NCBI GenBank assembly: GCA_028641055.1
Contig: CM054063.1
Span: forward strand, 181,728,756-181,792,755
Direction: 5' to 3'
Origin: Alopecurus myosuroides
Lineage: Eukaryota > Streptophyta > Magnoliopsida > Poales > Poaceae
DNA length: 64,000 nt
Every line of letters begins with the position of its first letter. Position 1 is the first letter of the stretch. Below the pieces are notes generated by a model. It worked only from the letters and a program-made list of their open reading frames with translations. It was not told where the DNA came from and ran no database searches. Of this stretch, positions 12,390-24,360 are shown one piece after another. The translations under genes and the position numbers were made by a program.

Positions 12390-13085
12390 ATCACCTGTTG
12401 GAGGCCCAAAGAAGAAGGTGATGTAGCGTAGCAGGAAGTTTTTCCTAGTTTTTCAAACCAAGGTTTATCAATTCAGTAGGACTTAGAGATCTACAGCATG
12501 GTGCTCGTTAACTGGCGCTTAACGAGCGTGGAACTACACACAACACACAAACTAATTTGGCCCCAGTGTTTCAGGAAGGTTGTAAAAATTACCGTCTATC
12601 TGAAAACAAAGGGATTAAACATGTAATGTGGAAAGTAGTGATGAAAGTAAAACGGACCAGCAAGCAAGTAATGATTGAAAGTCGGTAAACGGGGCTGTAA
12701 TCAATTTAAAAGAATGGACCGGGGGCCATAGTTTCACTATTCGTGTATCTCCAAATATAAACAAGCAAACATGTTGGGTTAACAAATTACAAGTAGGAAA
12801 TTGATATGATTGGAACAAATAATAATTATACAATAAAGTTCATAGTGATTTTCACGTTGCCATTACGTCACACGTACGTAGACCATTGTCCAACTGCGTC
12901 TATGACTAATAATCCATCATGAGAGAGATTCTATGATTTCCTCTTGCTGATATTAAGTTGCAAGCAACACATAACTTCATTAAGCACCATACAGAATGTA
13001 AGCAGTATTTATAACCAATAAGTAGTCATAAACAATGTTGTTTTACCCTTAGTAGTAATAGCACATCCTCGACCTTAGAAGCTAA
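12390..13085 (-). mobile_element. Diverged fragment of a type C LTR
   Basis: Read in reverse, this matches the middle of the 1.6-kb LTR that occurs at 16357-17970, 37519-39111, 48355-49942 and 53484-55072. Shared landmarks are the aaccaaggtttatc block, the accgggg..ccatagtttcac block and the cgtagaccattgtccaactg block with tctatgactaataatcca. Divergence is much higher than among the other copies. It ends where a Copia-type LTR begins. Confidence 0.65.
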
Positions 13086-14546
13086 TGTTGGAGATATTCC
13101 CTAGAGACAATAATATTCAGTTATTATTCTATCTCTAAGTTCATTATTAAGATTATATCATCATGCTATAACCACTATATTACTTGAAAAGTGAGTTTTC
13201 AAAGGAAAACCTTTGTGGGGGTGTGAAGCTATAAACAAACAAGTGTTCCCAATCTAGTCTCTAAGATTAGATTTTGTGTTGTGTGATTATCACATTTTCC
13301 TGATCATGGACTTTGATAAGTCTAGCAACTATGAGGGTTTATTGTTATGGTAACAATAGTACTAAATCGACCCAATTATATGATATTGCTAAGAGATAGA
13401 CAATTGTAATGATTTAGGAAAGTGAATATGAAGTTCATTCGCTAGGTTTCTTATACTATGAGAATATATAGTGACCGCATAATCGACAATAATTTTTTGG
13501 ATGTCTTCAAACGTCTACTATAACATGAGATTATACCGTTGGTGTTTGGGTATGACCCAGAGTGTGTAACGGAACTTAGATCGTTCAAGAATAGTACTTA
13601 AATCATGCATATGATGGAGAGATACATCCTCTAGGACCTCTCAATATCACCAATGTCAACCAATCGTCTGGCCAGATATAGTGTGATTTATCACAAGGAC
13701 ATCGAAGATTTGCATGAGAAAATCGAATGTTATCAGCACGAGTTTTATATGTGTTATGATCAAAAGAGTTTGATCATACTAGAGCACATTGTCTCATATC
13801 GTAATATCATTGGTATCGTATAGTTAAGGGAATAAGTGCAATGAGTAACTTGAAGGTTCACTCGTCCTTCGTGAACACACAAGAGCCATCATGGGCATCC
13901 ATGGCTCCACTCTTGGTTATTGTTCAGAAAGTTCAGGCACATGTTTGTGTGCTACCAAACCTTTACGGGTTAGGACGCTTAAGTTGTGTCAACCTTTGAT
14001 TGAGAGTGTTCTATTATTATAAGTGGTTTTGAGAATGGTCACAAGCATTCCAATGTCACATGAACCATTCTAGAGTCATTTAGAGGTGATCTAGTGAAGT
14101 TACATTGAGAGAGATATAATTCTGAGATAGGGTCGAACTATTTCGGAGAGATACGGAGGATATGAGATGTCATGGGATGTTAAAATTTTGTTTCTGATAT
14201 CAGTAGATAAGGTTGATGGTTTTATATATAGGGGTCATAGGGTTCCGGAAGAGTTTTGAGATAAGGGGGGGTGCCGGAGGGGGAAGAATTGCCCCATGGA
14301 ATCACACAAGTATTGGGTGGCTGACATGTGGGCCCAAGGGCCTGATGACCCACAAATGTAGGGGATTGTCATGGGATGTTAAAATTTTGTTTCTGATATC
14401 AGTAGATAAGGTTGATGGTTTTATATATAGGGGTCATAGGGTTCCGGAAGAGTTTTGGGATAAGGGGGAGTGCCGGAGGGGGAAGAATTGCCCCATGGAA
14501 TCACACAAGTATTGGGTGGCTGACATGTGGGCCCAAGGGCCTGATG
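13086..14546 (+). mobile_element. Copia-type LTR fragment with internal 199-bp duplication
   Basis: The segment opens with TGTTGGAGATATTCCCTAGA, the typical start of Triticeae Copia LTRs of the BARE/Angela style, and includes a TATA-like ttttatatatagg near 14220. No internal region, primer site or second LTR follows, and the usual ...CA end is missing, so it is a truncated solo LTR. The last part is duplicated in tandem (14169-14367 and 14368-14546). Confidence 0.55.
14169..14546 (+). repeat. Tandem duplication, 199-bp unit
   Basis: The first unit starts at 14169 (gtcatgggatgttaaaa) and the second at 14368, giving an exact 199-bp offset. The copies differ at only a few bases (for example gagataagggggggtg versus gggataagggggagtg). 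Both carry the TATA-like segment of the Copia LTR. The second copy is cut about 20 bp short by the next repeat. Confidence 0.9.
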
Positions 14547-14688
14547 TGTGCTTGCAATAAGAACTTGCACAACATCTTTTGTCCAACCATCCCGATGTTG
14601 CGGGGCCAATTTAGAACTAATGGTAATTAAGGTACTCTTTTCACCAATTACCGGATCAAAGAATTAACACTAAATGGATACATGTAAT
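14547..14688 (-). mobile_element. Small fragment of a type A LTR
   Basis: Matches 15072-15220 of the neighbouring type A LTR (aacttgcacaacatctt and ggtaattaaggt blocks), in the same minus orientation. The piece stops exactly where a full type A LTR begins. Confidence 0.6.
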
Positions 14689-16064
14689 TGATGACCCATA
14701 AGTATAGGGGATCTCAACAGTCTTCGAGGGAAGTAAAACCCAAATTTATTGATTCGACACAAGGGGAGCCAAAGAATATTTATAAGCCTTAACAGATGAA
14801 TTGTCAGTTCAGCTGCACCTGGAAGTAGACTTGCCCGCAAAAGTTTTATAGCAGTAGGAGTAGTCAAATAATAGCATGCATAAAATAAAGACAACAGCAG
14901 TAATTGTAGTAGACAGCGGGATTGAAATACTATAGTCATAGGGACGGATGAACGGGCGTTGCATGGATAAGATAGTTCATATAATAATCAAAACATGGGC
15001 AATTATAGATAAATAATGATAAAGCATCCAAGTACTAAGTGACCATAGGCATGTGTTCCATATTTAGTCGTACGTGCTCGCAATGAAAAACTTGCACAAC
15101 ATCTTCTGTCCTACCATCCCGTTTGCAACGGGCGTCAAGGGAAACTACTGGTAATTAAGGTGTTCCTTTTAATAAAGCACTGGAGCAAAGCATTAACACT
15201 CCATGAACACACGTGATCCTCAGATCACAGCCATCCCCTCCGGTTATACCAATTGTGGTCACTTTGGGGCCTTAGGTTCCGGACAACGATATGTGTATAC
15301 AACTTGCAGGTAAGATAAACAACAATAATTATCCTCATGAATCAATAACATGTTCAGATCCGAAATCATGGAACTCGGGCCCTAGTGACAAGCATTAAGA
15401 ATAACAAGTTGCAACAATGATAGATAGCACTAACAACGGATACTAGGCACCATGCCCTAACAATCTGGCAATTATTACATGAACGATCTCATCCAATCCC
15501 TACTATCCCTCTCAACCTACAGCGGGGATTACTCACACATGGATGGGGGAAACATGTATAGTTGATGGAGAGGTGGTGGAGATGACTATGGCGATGATCT
15601 CCTTCAAATCCCCGTACCTGCAGGGTTCTAGAACAGGAACTTCTGATCCCCAAATTGAGTTTCGGGGCAGAGGCGGCGGCGCTCGGGTGCGTTTCTCTAG
15701 AATATGACGAACCCCCCGAAGTTTTTAGGTTAAGGGGCATAAGTAGTCGAAAGGGGGGCCCGAGGGGGTGGCCGACGCGGACACACCACACCACGGTGCG
15801 GCCTAGGGGGTGCTCCGCTAGGTGGTGTGGGCCCCTCGTGGCCTCTCTCCGTCTCGTCTTCTGGCTTCGTGGGTCTTCAGGGTAAAATAGGGACTTTGGG
15901 ATCTTTTCCGGGCATTTTCCTGAAAGTTGGATTTCCGCACCAAAACAAGATACTAGTCTGCTAAAAACAGCGTTAGACCGTGTTAGTTGTATCCAAAACT
16001 CAGAATTTTAGAGTAAAACCACAGCAAAAGTTTTCGGGAAAGTAGATATGTTTTGGACGTATCA
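14689..16064 (-). mobile_element. Type A LTR (Athila-like, Sabrina style), 1376 bp
   Basis: On the minus strand it runs from TGATACGTCC at 16064 to ...GTCATCA at 14689. It is the 3' LTR of a minus-strand element: immediately upstream in that orientation is a polypurine tract (aagcttggagg) and 3' internal sequence at 16065-16258. Its other LTR is not in the window. Confidence 0.8.
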
Positions 16065-16258
16065 ACTCCTCCAAGCTTAGCTTATTGTTTGTCCTCAAGA
16101 AATTCAGTTAACAACTGAGTGCGATAAAAAAACTTTTACGAACACATTTGCTTCATATGATGTATATATTCTCACTATATGACCAAGTACTTAGGCAATT
16201 CATAATAAGAAGTATGCAAATAAAGCCACCTAATAGTTATGCAAATCATGAAGAGATG
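16065..16258 (-). mobile_element. 3' internal end and polypurine tract of the type A element
   Basis: On the minus strand the sequence ends ...cttgaggacaaacaataagctaagcttggaggagt and then enters the LTR. The same 3' end recurs at 41962-42175. The plus-strand type A LTR at 16259 truncates it. Confidence 0.75.
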
Positions 16259-19200
16259 TGATACGTCCAAAACGTATCTCCTTTTCGAACACTTTTGCAA
16301 TTGTTTGCCTCTAAACTTGTGAGTTTTGGATACAACTAACACGGACTAACGTTGTTTGATGGTACAGGTCTTGCACTCGTTGGGAAACCCCAAGAGGAAG
16401 GTATGATGAGCACAACAGCAGTTTTCCCTCAGAAAGAAACCAAGGTTTAATCGACCGGTAGGAGGAAGGAATAACTTCAGAAGGTTGATGCAGCTGAGAT
16501 GGCAGGACGCACTACCGGTTCAGCAGCAACGTGGAACCTACACAACACAAACAATTCACTTTGCCCCAACGAAGCAGTGAGATTGTCAATCTCACCGGTT
16601 TTGGTCATAACAAAGAGGTTAAATGTGTGGTGTGGAAAACAATATGAGAATAGTATGAAAGTAGTAGCAGCAGTGTGAAAACAGTGGAAGCAGTGTGAAA
16701 GCAGTGGAAGTAGTGTGTGTCTTATCAGAATGAGAAAATGGACCGGCGTCCACAGTTCACTAGAGGTGTCTCTCCATAAAAGATAAATAACATGTGTGGT
16801 GAACAAATTACGGCTGGGCAATTGACAAAAATGTAGGCTGCACCATAGTGCATATGCAAGACATAAAGATTAATATGTGATTCATGCGGGCATTACAACA
16901 AAATACGTAGACCGTCATCCAACTGCATCTATGACTAATAATCCACCCTCCGGATATTATCCGAACAAACGTTGGGTATTAATTTGCAAGCAACATATTA
17001 TCATAGTAAGCAAAGTGTGTAATGTAAACAATGTAAACTAAGTAAACACAGTGGTTTTCTCCCTAATGGCAACAACACATCCTCCATCCGTCACGTTTCT
17101 GTCACTCGAGCACAGATGCAAAGGAGGCATGAACCCACTATCGAGCATAAATACTCCCTCTTGGAGCTACTAGCATCTACTTGGCCAGAGCATCTACTAA
17201 TAACGGAGAGCATGCAAGATCATAAATAACATGTGCATGAAGATAACATGATGATTGATAATCATAAGACATAGCATTCAACATTCATCGGATCCCAGCA
17301 AACACAACATGTAGCATTACATAAAGATGATCTCGATCATGTAGGGCAGCTCACGAGATCTAAACACGAGGTACAAAGTGGAGAAGAAAACCATCTAGCT
17401 ACTGCTATGGACCCGTAGTCGAGGGATGAACTACTCACGCATCACTTCGGAGGAGGCATGGTGGTGTAGATCCCTCCGGTGATGAATTCCCCTCCCGGCA
17501 GGGTGCCGAGGAGAGCTCCAAAACCCTCCCGATCTCGGGATGAGAATGACGGTGGCCTCGGGTGTTTCTCGGGACGAAGTGGTATATTTTTAGGGTTGAC
17601 GTATTGGGGGTATAAATAGGCGAAAGGGCGATGGCGGTGGACGCCGGAGGAGCCCACACCACCCCAGGCGCGCCCAGGGGTCACGCCGTCCTATGGTATG
17701 GCCCCCCTCCGGGACTCTTTGGGACGCCGTGGAACCTTCGGGAATTCTAAGACTTCCGGTCGTCGAATTTTCCAATTCCGAGAATATTTCCAGAACAACT
17801 TTTCTGAAACTAAAAACAATATAAAACAGGGAAATGGCTCTGTGGCATCTTGTCAATTGGTTAGTCCAGAAAATCGATTAAAATGACATAAAGTGTATAG
17901 CAAACATGTAGGAAACAACATGAAAAGAACATGGAACGTCAGAAATTAAGGATACGTTTATGACTAATCATTGTTTTCAGCAGAATTACCTTGGTGTCTC
18001 GTTTTGTGTAGAAAAATCAAATTTCGGGAAATTGCCCGGAAAAGATCCCGAAGTCCTTATTTTACCCGAAGACCCCTGGAGCCAGAAGAAGAGCCGGAGG
18101 GGGCAAGGAGGGGCCCACACCATGCCTCGGCGCCCCCCTAGGGCGCGCCTATAGGTGGTGTGGTGGCCCCAGGCACCCCCTTGGGCTCCCCTTTCGACTA
18201 CTTATGCCCCGTAACCTAAAAAATCGAGGGGGTTCGTCATATTCGAGAAAAATACATCAGAGCACCGCCGCCACCTCAATACTCAATTCGGGGATCATGA
18301 GTTCCTGTTCTGGCACCCTGCCAGGACGGGGATTCTGAGGAGATCATCGGCATCGTCACCGCCACCACTTCTCCATCAACCATCCATGATTCCCCCATCT
18401 CTGTGTGATTAATCCCCGCCCTAGGCTGAGAGGTATGGAAGGGATTGGATGATATCGCTCATGTAATAATGCCAGATTGTTAGGGCATAGTGCATAGTAT
18501 CCGTTATTAGTGCTTTATATCGTTGTTGCAACTTGTTATGCTTGAGGCTCTTCACTAGGGCCCGAGTGCCATGATCTCAGATCTGAACATGTTATCGTTT
18601 CATGATTATAATTATGTTTCTTGATCATATCTGCAAGTTTTTTACACACATTATTGTCCGGAACCCGAGGCCCCAAAGTGACAGAAATTGGGACAACCGG
18701 AGGGGATGGCTGTGATCTAAGGATCACATGTGTTCACAGAGTGTTAATGCTTTGCTCCGGTGCTTTATTAAAAGGAGCACCTTAATTACCAGTAGTTTCC
18801 CTTGAGGCCCCGCTGAAAACGGGCTAGTAGGACAAAAGATGTTGTGCAAGTTTCTCATTGCGAGCACGTATGACTATATTGGAACCCATGCCTATGGTTT
18901 GCCTAGAACTTGGATGCTTTATTATTATCTATCTGCAATGCCCATGTTTTGATATTAGATGAACTATCTTATCCATGCAACGCCCGTTCATCCATCGCTA
19001 TGCCTACAGTACGTTAATCCTGTTGTTTTCCGCAATTGCTACTTTTGTTACTATTTTACTCCTGCTGTTATTTTACTACTACTGCTGCTATAAAACTGTT
19101 ACCACTAATAAACTATTGCGAGCAAGTTTACTTTCAGGTGCAGCTGAACTGGCAACTCATCTGTTAAGGCTTATAAATATTCTTTGGCTCCCCTTGTGTC

Positions 19201-19267
19201 GAACCAATAAATTTGGGTTTTATTTCCCTCGAAGACTATTGCGATCCCCTATACTTGCGTGTTATCA
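16259..19267 (+). mobile_element. Type A 5' LTR interrupted by a solo LTR
   Basis: Starts TGATACGTCCAAAACG at 16259 and ends gttatca at 19267. Removing the solo LTR at 16357-17970 and one TSD leaves about 1390 bp, matching the 1376-bp minus-strand copy next door. A primer-binding site follows at once. The 5-bp left flank (agatg) has no match next to the LTR at 32558, so the right partner is not this window's type B LTR. Confidence 0.8.
16357..17970 (-). mobile_element. Type C solo LTR, TSD TTGTT
   Basis: Minus-orientation LTR of 1614 bp, reading TGATTAGTCATAAACGTATC... to ...CTGTACCATCA. It is flanked by perfect 5-bp duplications TTGTT at 16352-16356 and 17971-17975. No internal region is present, so LTR-LTR recombination removed it. 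The host type A LTR continues exactly on either side. Confidence 0.88.
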
Positions 19268-19278
19268 AGACTATTTTC

Positions 19279-19296
19279 TAGCGTTGTTGCCGGGGA
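19279..19296 (+). promoter_or_regulatory. Primer-binding site, tRNA-Asp type
   Basis: Twelve bases after the LTR end, tagcgttgttgccgggga resembles the complement of the 3' end of plant tRNA-Asp (TGGCGCCGTTGCCGGGGA), the primer used by Athila-like elements. Several substitutions are visible. Confidence 0.7.
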
Positions 19297-19355
19297 TCAT
19301 AGCTTTATTTATTTGCTCACTTGAACGTGATATTCTTTGCTGCAAGCCTTTCATC

Positions 19356-19918
19356 ATGGGTAAGACTCATGATGGAAAAGTATCTATACTACCATCCACT
19401 ACAAGGAGATATACAACTCTTAACACCTCAGTTTCTCTTGATTCACCGTCTTTGATGAGTAAGCTTCTTACACCACCACATGTTACACACACTGCTACTT
19501 CTGCTGAGTCTGAAAATGCTTCTAATACTTTTGATGTTTCTTCTACTGTGCTTGATGATATTGGTTCACTAGGTCCTTTCCTAGATGCTAAAATTGCTAG
19601 AGCTAAAAAAATTGAAAACACTGCAATTCATGTTGAAAATGCTGGTACACCTGTTAATTCACCTGAGTCTAGAGAAATTTCTAGTGATGATCTGGAGGAA
19701 ACCTACATTGAACTTAATGATGACTTTATTGAAGAAGTTTAAGCTACTACTAGTGCAAGTGCTCTTAAGATTCTTCTTGCAAGACATGTTGTTAAATATA
19801 AATCTTCTCCTGATGCTAAGTTTGCTACATCTCCCATATACATTAAAGATAAGGATTATGATTTCTCTCTAGATTTATCTTATATATCTATTGTTGAGAA
19901 AGAACCCTTTTGTCGTAC
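19356..19918 (+). pseudogene. Athila-like gag, N-terminal part
   Basis: Start chosen at 19356 (MGKTHDGK) because the longer open frame upstream lies inside the LTR. The product begins the gag of a non-autonomous Athila-like retrotransposon. A stop at 19740-19742 interrupts it, but the same frame stays readable to 19918, where the 3.8-kb solo LTR is inserted. After that insertion and one duplication copy are set aside, the frame continues at 23735 without a shift. No conserved domain is known to me for this N-terminal part. Confidence 0.65.
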
Positions 19919-22900
19919 TGTTACACCCGGGGGATTCCCCCCCCCCCCAACTAGAATTGTTTGCTTTCCTTTCTCATGGCATTGCATCACATGCATCATT
20001 TGCACCTTTGCTTGCAAACCAATTCAAAAAAAAATCAAACCAATTTAAATTTTCAAACAATACACCTTTGTTTTCAAATCAAATTGTTTCCATAAAAATT
20101 GATTTGAAATTAAAAATTGGCTTGGTTAATAAAATTCCATTTATTAAAACCCTAATTTGAATTCCAAATTCAAATTCAAACAACAAATAAATATTTGAAA
20201 TTTTGAAAAACAAAACTTGGTGCACTTGGGCGTTCAATATGCTCAATGCAATAAAATTGTTTTCAAAAAATTTATAAAACCCTAAAACCCTTTTCTTTCT
20301 CCCTTATCCCTTTGCTACAAAAAAAATAAAAGAAAGAAAAAGGATAAAAACACCAGTGGGGAGGCAGGCCAAGTGGCCCACCTACCACCCATGGCCCAAC
20401 CCCTTCCAGCCCACCTTCCCACCTTTCGTCATCCTCCTGTACGGCAGGACATCGGGGATGCCCACGTCGCCATGGCCACCGAGGTGACGGTCGATGGGAG
20501 CCCCTGTCGCCCCTTAAAACCCCCACCTCACCCCCTGCTTACCCTAGCTCCCTTCTCCCTCTTCCTCCTTGCCCGCCGCCATCTCCCTTCTTCTTCCTCC
20601 TCTAATTTTTCCCTCCTCTCTGTTCTGAACCAGAGGAACAACGCCTCCATGGCCGGCAGCTTGGAGGCCATGGCGCCATCGCCGTGGTCGTCGCCTCGAC
20701 CCCCGGAGGCCGGGAATGGAACCCCGGTGCCCCCTCCTTCTTTTCTCTGAAGAAACCGAGGCCGGAGGGCGACTCCATCGGCCACGCCGTCACCGTTTTT
20801 TCTTCCCGACGAGCTATTGTTGCCGTGTCCGTCTCCGTCAGGCCGAGGACCTCCCCGAGCTGCCGCCTCGTCTCCGAGTCCTCCCGGTGAGCTCCTCGCC
20901 CTCGGGCCTCCCCTCTCTCCTTCTCCTCCTTGCTCTAGACGCAGGCCTTCGTGCCCTGTCTCTCGCGGTCGCCACCGTGCGTTCGGCCGCCGTCGTTGTG
21001 CTGTGAAAGACCACGATCTGAACGTTGTGTCGAGTTTCAGTTAAACACCGCACCTGTTACCTCTTTTTCCGTCAGATGCGTATTGTATCACAACAACGCA
21101 CCGCAGCCCAGTGGCTGGGTTCCATCCGCGCGAGGGAGAGATCCCCGGTTCGATCCCCTTCCGCAGCAAAGCCACCCCTTTTTTGTCCATTTTCTTTTAT
21201 TCTCGAAAATCCAGAAAGACAGAACTAAATCTTTATTTGTAAAATGAATAACAAATTGAAAAATGCTCCAATTTCAATGATTCAAATTTCTATGGATTCA
21301 GAATCTTGTGCTCTTTCTGTTAGTCACAAAGTTGCAACATGTTTCTTTAATAAATTTTGCACTAAATAATTAAATACAGAAATGGCTAGTAAAATTTGAA
21401 ACTTTGGAAATTCATAACTTGAGTTCTGTTCACCCAAATTGAGCAAACTTGGGCTCTAAAATTTTGTCTTAACAAACTCTACACAGTGGTATTTTATTTG
21501 GTCACAATTGAATTAAATTTGAACATGTTTCCTTTTGTTTACTAAAAGGGGCAGAATAAAAATGCTTATGCAAAAAATGCATAATAAATTCAATAATAAT
21601 CCAAAAATTATGTTTAATAGCTCAAAATGTTCATTGAAACATTTTATACATGTTTTCAACCTTTTCAATACAATTTGTTTACTGTTTTTCCTAATTAAAA
21701 ATGATGCAATAATTCAATGCTTTAATTAAACCTTTTAAATTGCAAAAATTCATAATTAAATATTTAAAATTCCAAATTTGGCAAATGAGGTATCAAATTG
21801 AAGCTAATGTTGTTTACCTTCTGTTTTCATCAATTATGTTGCATTTAATCCACTTTAACTCAATGTTTATTTGTAGTTGAATTAACATATGGGATTTTCC
21901 AAATGCAATCCAAATTGCATATGGGCCCATTTAAATATGTTTACCATGTCAACTGGTTTACTTTGATGCATCAATTAATTGTCATGCATATAAAATAGGA
22001 TCATGCTGGATCTTTTGCCGTAGTAGTAATTGTTGCATCCGGTGTTTGTTCTAGTTCGTTGCTTCTTCGCGGATAGGACGTTGAGATGATGTGAGCAACG
22101 ACAAGTTCTGCGGATGTACCTCTACTTGCTGGATCTCAGGCAAGTATACTCACTTGCTGCCTATGGCTGCCTTTCATCACTTGTTACCGATTCTTCCTGT
22201 TGCCTTTATTCTAGCCTTATGATTCGATGCGTGTGTTTCGATCCTATCATATTGTTTACCTTGCAACCATGATATAGCCTTCCTTCCACTTCCTATTAAC
22301 TGTTGTTTGTTTACCTTGTCGGCCCTCGTGTCGTAGTTGCATGCTTAGATTTGTTTGTGCTCGAGTCTTGTTGTCCTTTGTCGTATCACCTGTGTAGTTG
22401 ATAGTTGGGTTTGTCTTAATCAACAACATGCTAATGTTTTGGGTAATAATAATTTGATGATAAGGCACCGGCAGGAGGCCCGGCGTGGTTTTGAGGCCTG
22501 CTAGTGTCGAACTTAATTAGGAAAAGGGTCTTGTCCTCCGATCCATGATGAGCGCACTAACCGCGTGTGGGAAGCGAGTATGGGCGCCCCCCGCAATTCT
22601 GATTCGATTCGCATCTCGTCCAAATCGCCACACTTAGTTCGGGCTTTCCATTTGATGCATGCATATGCAGGTGCGAGCCCTTGGCGCCAGGGTGGAACTT
22701 TTGTAGTCGGCATTTAGGGCGGCGTGGTCTTCCAGTGCTATGAGGGTCCCCCTTTTCTTCGTGGGGGCTCGATTAGCCGCGCACGCACAGCACGTGGATC
22801 TTTGGGCTTGATGCGAAGAAGAGTTGGGTTGTGTTGAGTGGCCTGCTTGGTGGGTTTGCTCCCCGCCTGGCGGGTCATTCTTACGTGTACGGCCAAATTG

Positions 22901-23729
22901 GTGCATCCCTGCAGGGTTAAATCTTCTCGAGAAGCCGTGTTATCCGCGGTTATGGATGACTTGGTGAAAGTGCTGGCTAACAAGTACTCAGACAACTTAC
23001 ACTTAACGATGATAACTTGACTAGTAATATAGATTACCTCCACCCTAAAAATGAATGTCACCTTAATCAACAGTGTGAGTTTCCTTGGGTTGCTTCCTTA
23101 GTAGGGGGTAACACTGGATGGGTATTGTTTGGTGAGTAGTTGTAGTTGGTTCTGATACGCTCTCTTATCCCTTTCTATTAGCCAGAAGTTGTAGCGTGTC
23201 TCTTTAGTTGTTAGTGCTGCCGCTGCCGCTTCTTTGCAATCATCCCTTCCTTCCGTTCTACCCAAAGTATTTGTATCTTGTGATGATTGGTTACGCTGGT
23301 ATCTTGTGAGTATGGTTTATCCACTTGCCAGTACTTAATAGTACTGACCCACGAATCCTTTTCGTGGCTGCATATTCCACATTGCAGTCAACAGGTTTGA
23401 AGTCTGACGACGTTAGCTTAGGAATCCCTCCGGCTTGGCCTGGGCAGGGATTGGACGCCATCGGTTATCTTCAGGACTCTTAGTCCAATTTGTATCTTGT
23501 CCGTAGTCGGACGCTATGTTGTTTCTTCCGTTGTCATTTGGATCTTTGTATTGTATCAGTTGTATCCTTGACTCGTTTGAGTCGTCTTGTATATACCTCC
23601 TCTATTGTTGTTGTGGATTATTCGTGAACTGTTGTAATGTTATCACAAGTGGCAACCTGAAATCGGTTATTGTGCGGATTTTGGCGGAAATGCTGAAATC
23701 TGCATAGTGCCCGATCTCGGGGCGTCACA
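19919..23729 (+). mobile_element. Large solo LTR, 3811 bp, TSD CGTAC
   Basis: The insert begins TGTTACACCC and ends GGGCGTCACA, imperfectly inverted LTR termini, and is flanked by perfect CGTAC duplications at 19914-19918 and 23730-23734. No sequence from its start reappears near its end, so it is one LTR rather than a small complete element. Such long LTRs occur in Triticeae LARD-type families (Sukkula or Erika style is my guess). A TATA-like atataaaata at 21988-21997 could mark the U3/R boundary. It contains a C12 run at 19937-19948 and a GC-rich block at 20340-21030. Confidence 0.8.
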
Positions 23730-24335
23730 CGTACTAAAAGTAAAAGTGCTATGGAACATATGAATGAGCTTTCATCTTTGAGTAGTTTATTTTCTGATGA
23801 TATTAAGATATGCACTTACTTTGTTACCAAGATCTTCCCTTTCTCTTTGAAAGATGAAGCTAAAACTTGTTTTAACAATTTATCACCTAGATATATTGGT
23901 AGTCCTATGGGTTTGGTTAATGATTTCTTTCAAAAATATTTTCCTGCTAGTGCTCAACATGCTGCTTTGCAGAATATCTTTAACTTTAACCAAATTGAAG
24001 GAGGGAAAATGCATGAATGTTGGTCAATGTTTTGTTCTTTAATAAGAGCTAGCCGTGGCAATCCATTACCTAAAAATGAGCTCCTAGATATATTTTATAA
24101 TGGACTAACTGTTGAATCTAGGACATACATGGATAGTTTTGTTGGTTGTGTTTTCAGGAAAAGAACTCCGGAAGAAGCTGAGGAAATATTGGCTAAAATA
24201 GACAAAAATCATGATGATTGGACTATACCTGAGCCTACACCAACACCAGAACCAACACCTACACCAACACCCAAGAAGAGGGGAATGATTGTATTAAATG
24301 TTGAAGTGATGAGGGAAGCCAAGAAATCTCTATAA
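23730..24335 (+). pseudogene. Athila-like gag, retrotransposon gag domain
   Basis: Continues the gag after the solo LTR. The region from MEHMNELSS (23751) through FSLKDEAKTCFNNL, a short segment later NDFFQKYFP, and NEL.DIFYNGL has the spacing of the Retrotrans_gag domain that packages element RNA. A short threonine-proline repeat (TPTPEPTPTPTP) near 24235-24275 links to the next segment. The stop at 24333 is followed by an open frame at 24361 that resumes the polyprotein after a frameshift. Confidence 0.8.
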
Positions 24336-24360
24336 AGAGAGGGGTATTAAATCTGAAGAT

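Noticed and set aside
14213..14630. Pair of similar ORFs starting MMVLYIGVIGFRKS
   Set aside because: They are made by the 199-bp tandem duplication of an LTR segment, not a gene family.
18975..19355. Long upstream extension of the gag ORF
   Set aside because: It lies inside the LTR and across the primer-binding site; the real start is taken at 19356.
21104..21165. Functional tRNA gene
   Set aside because: A B-box-like ggttcgatcc is present, but T-arm and acceptor stems do not pair.
20373..21247. Cluster of overlapping GC-rich frames in the large solo LTR
   Set aside because: Frames are open on both strands because of base composition, none shows a domain, and the whole block is inside an insertion with clean LTR ends and TSD.
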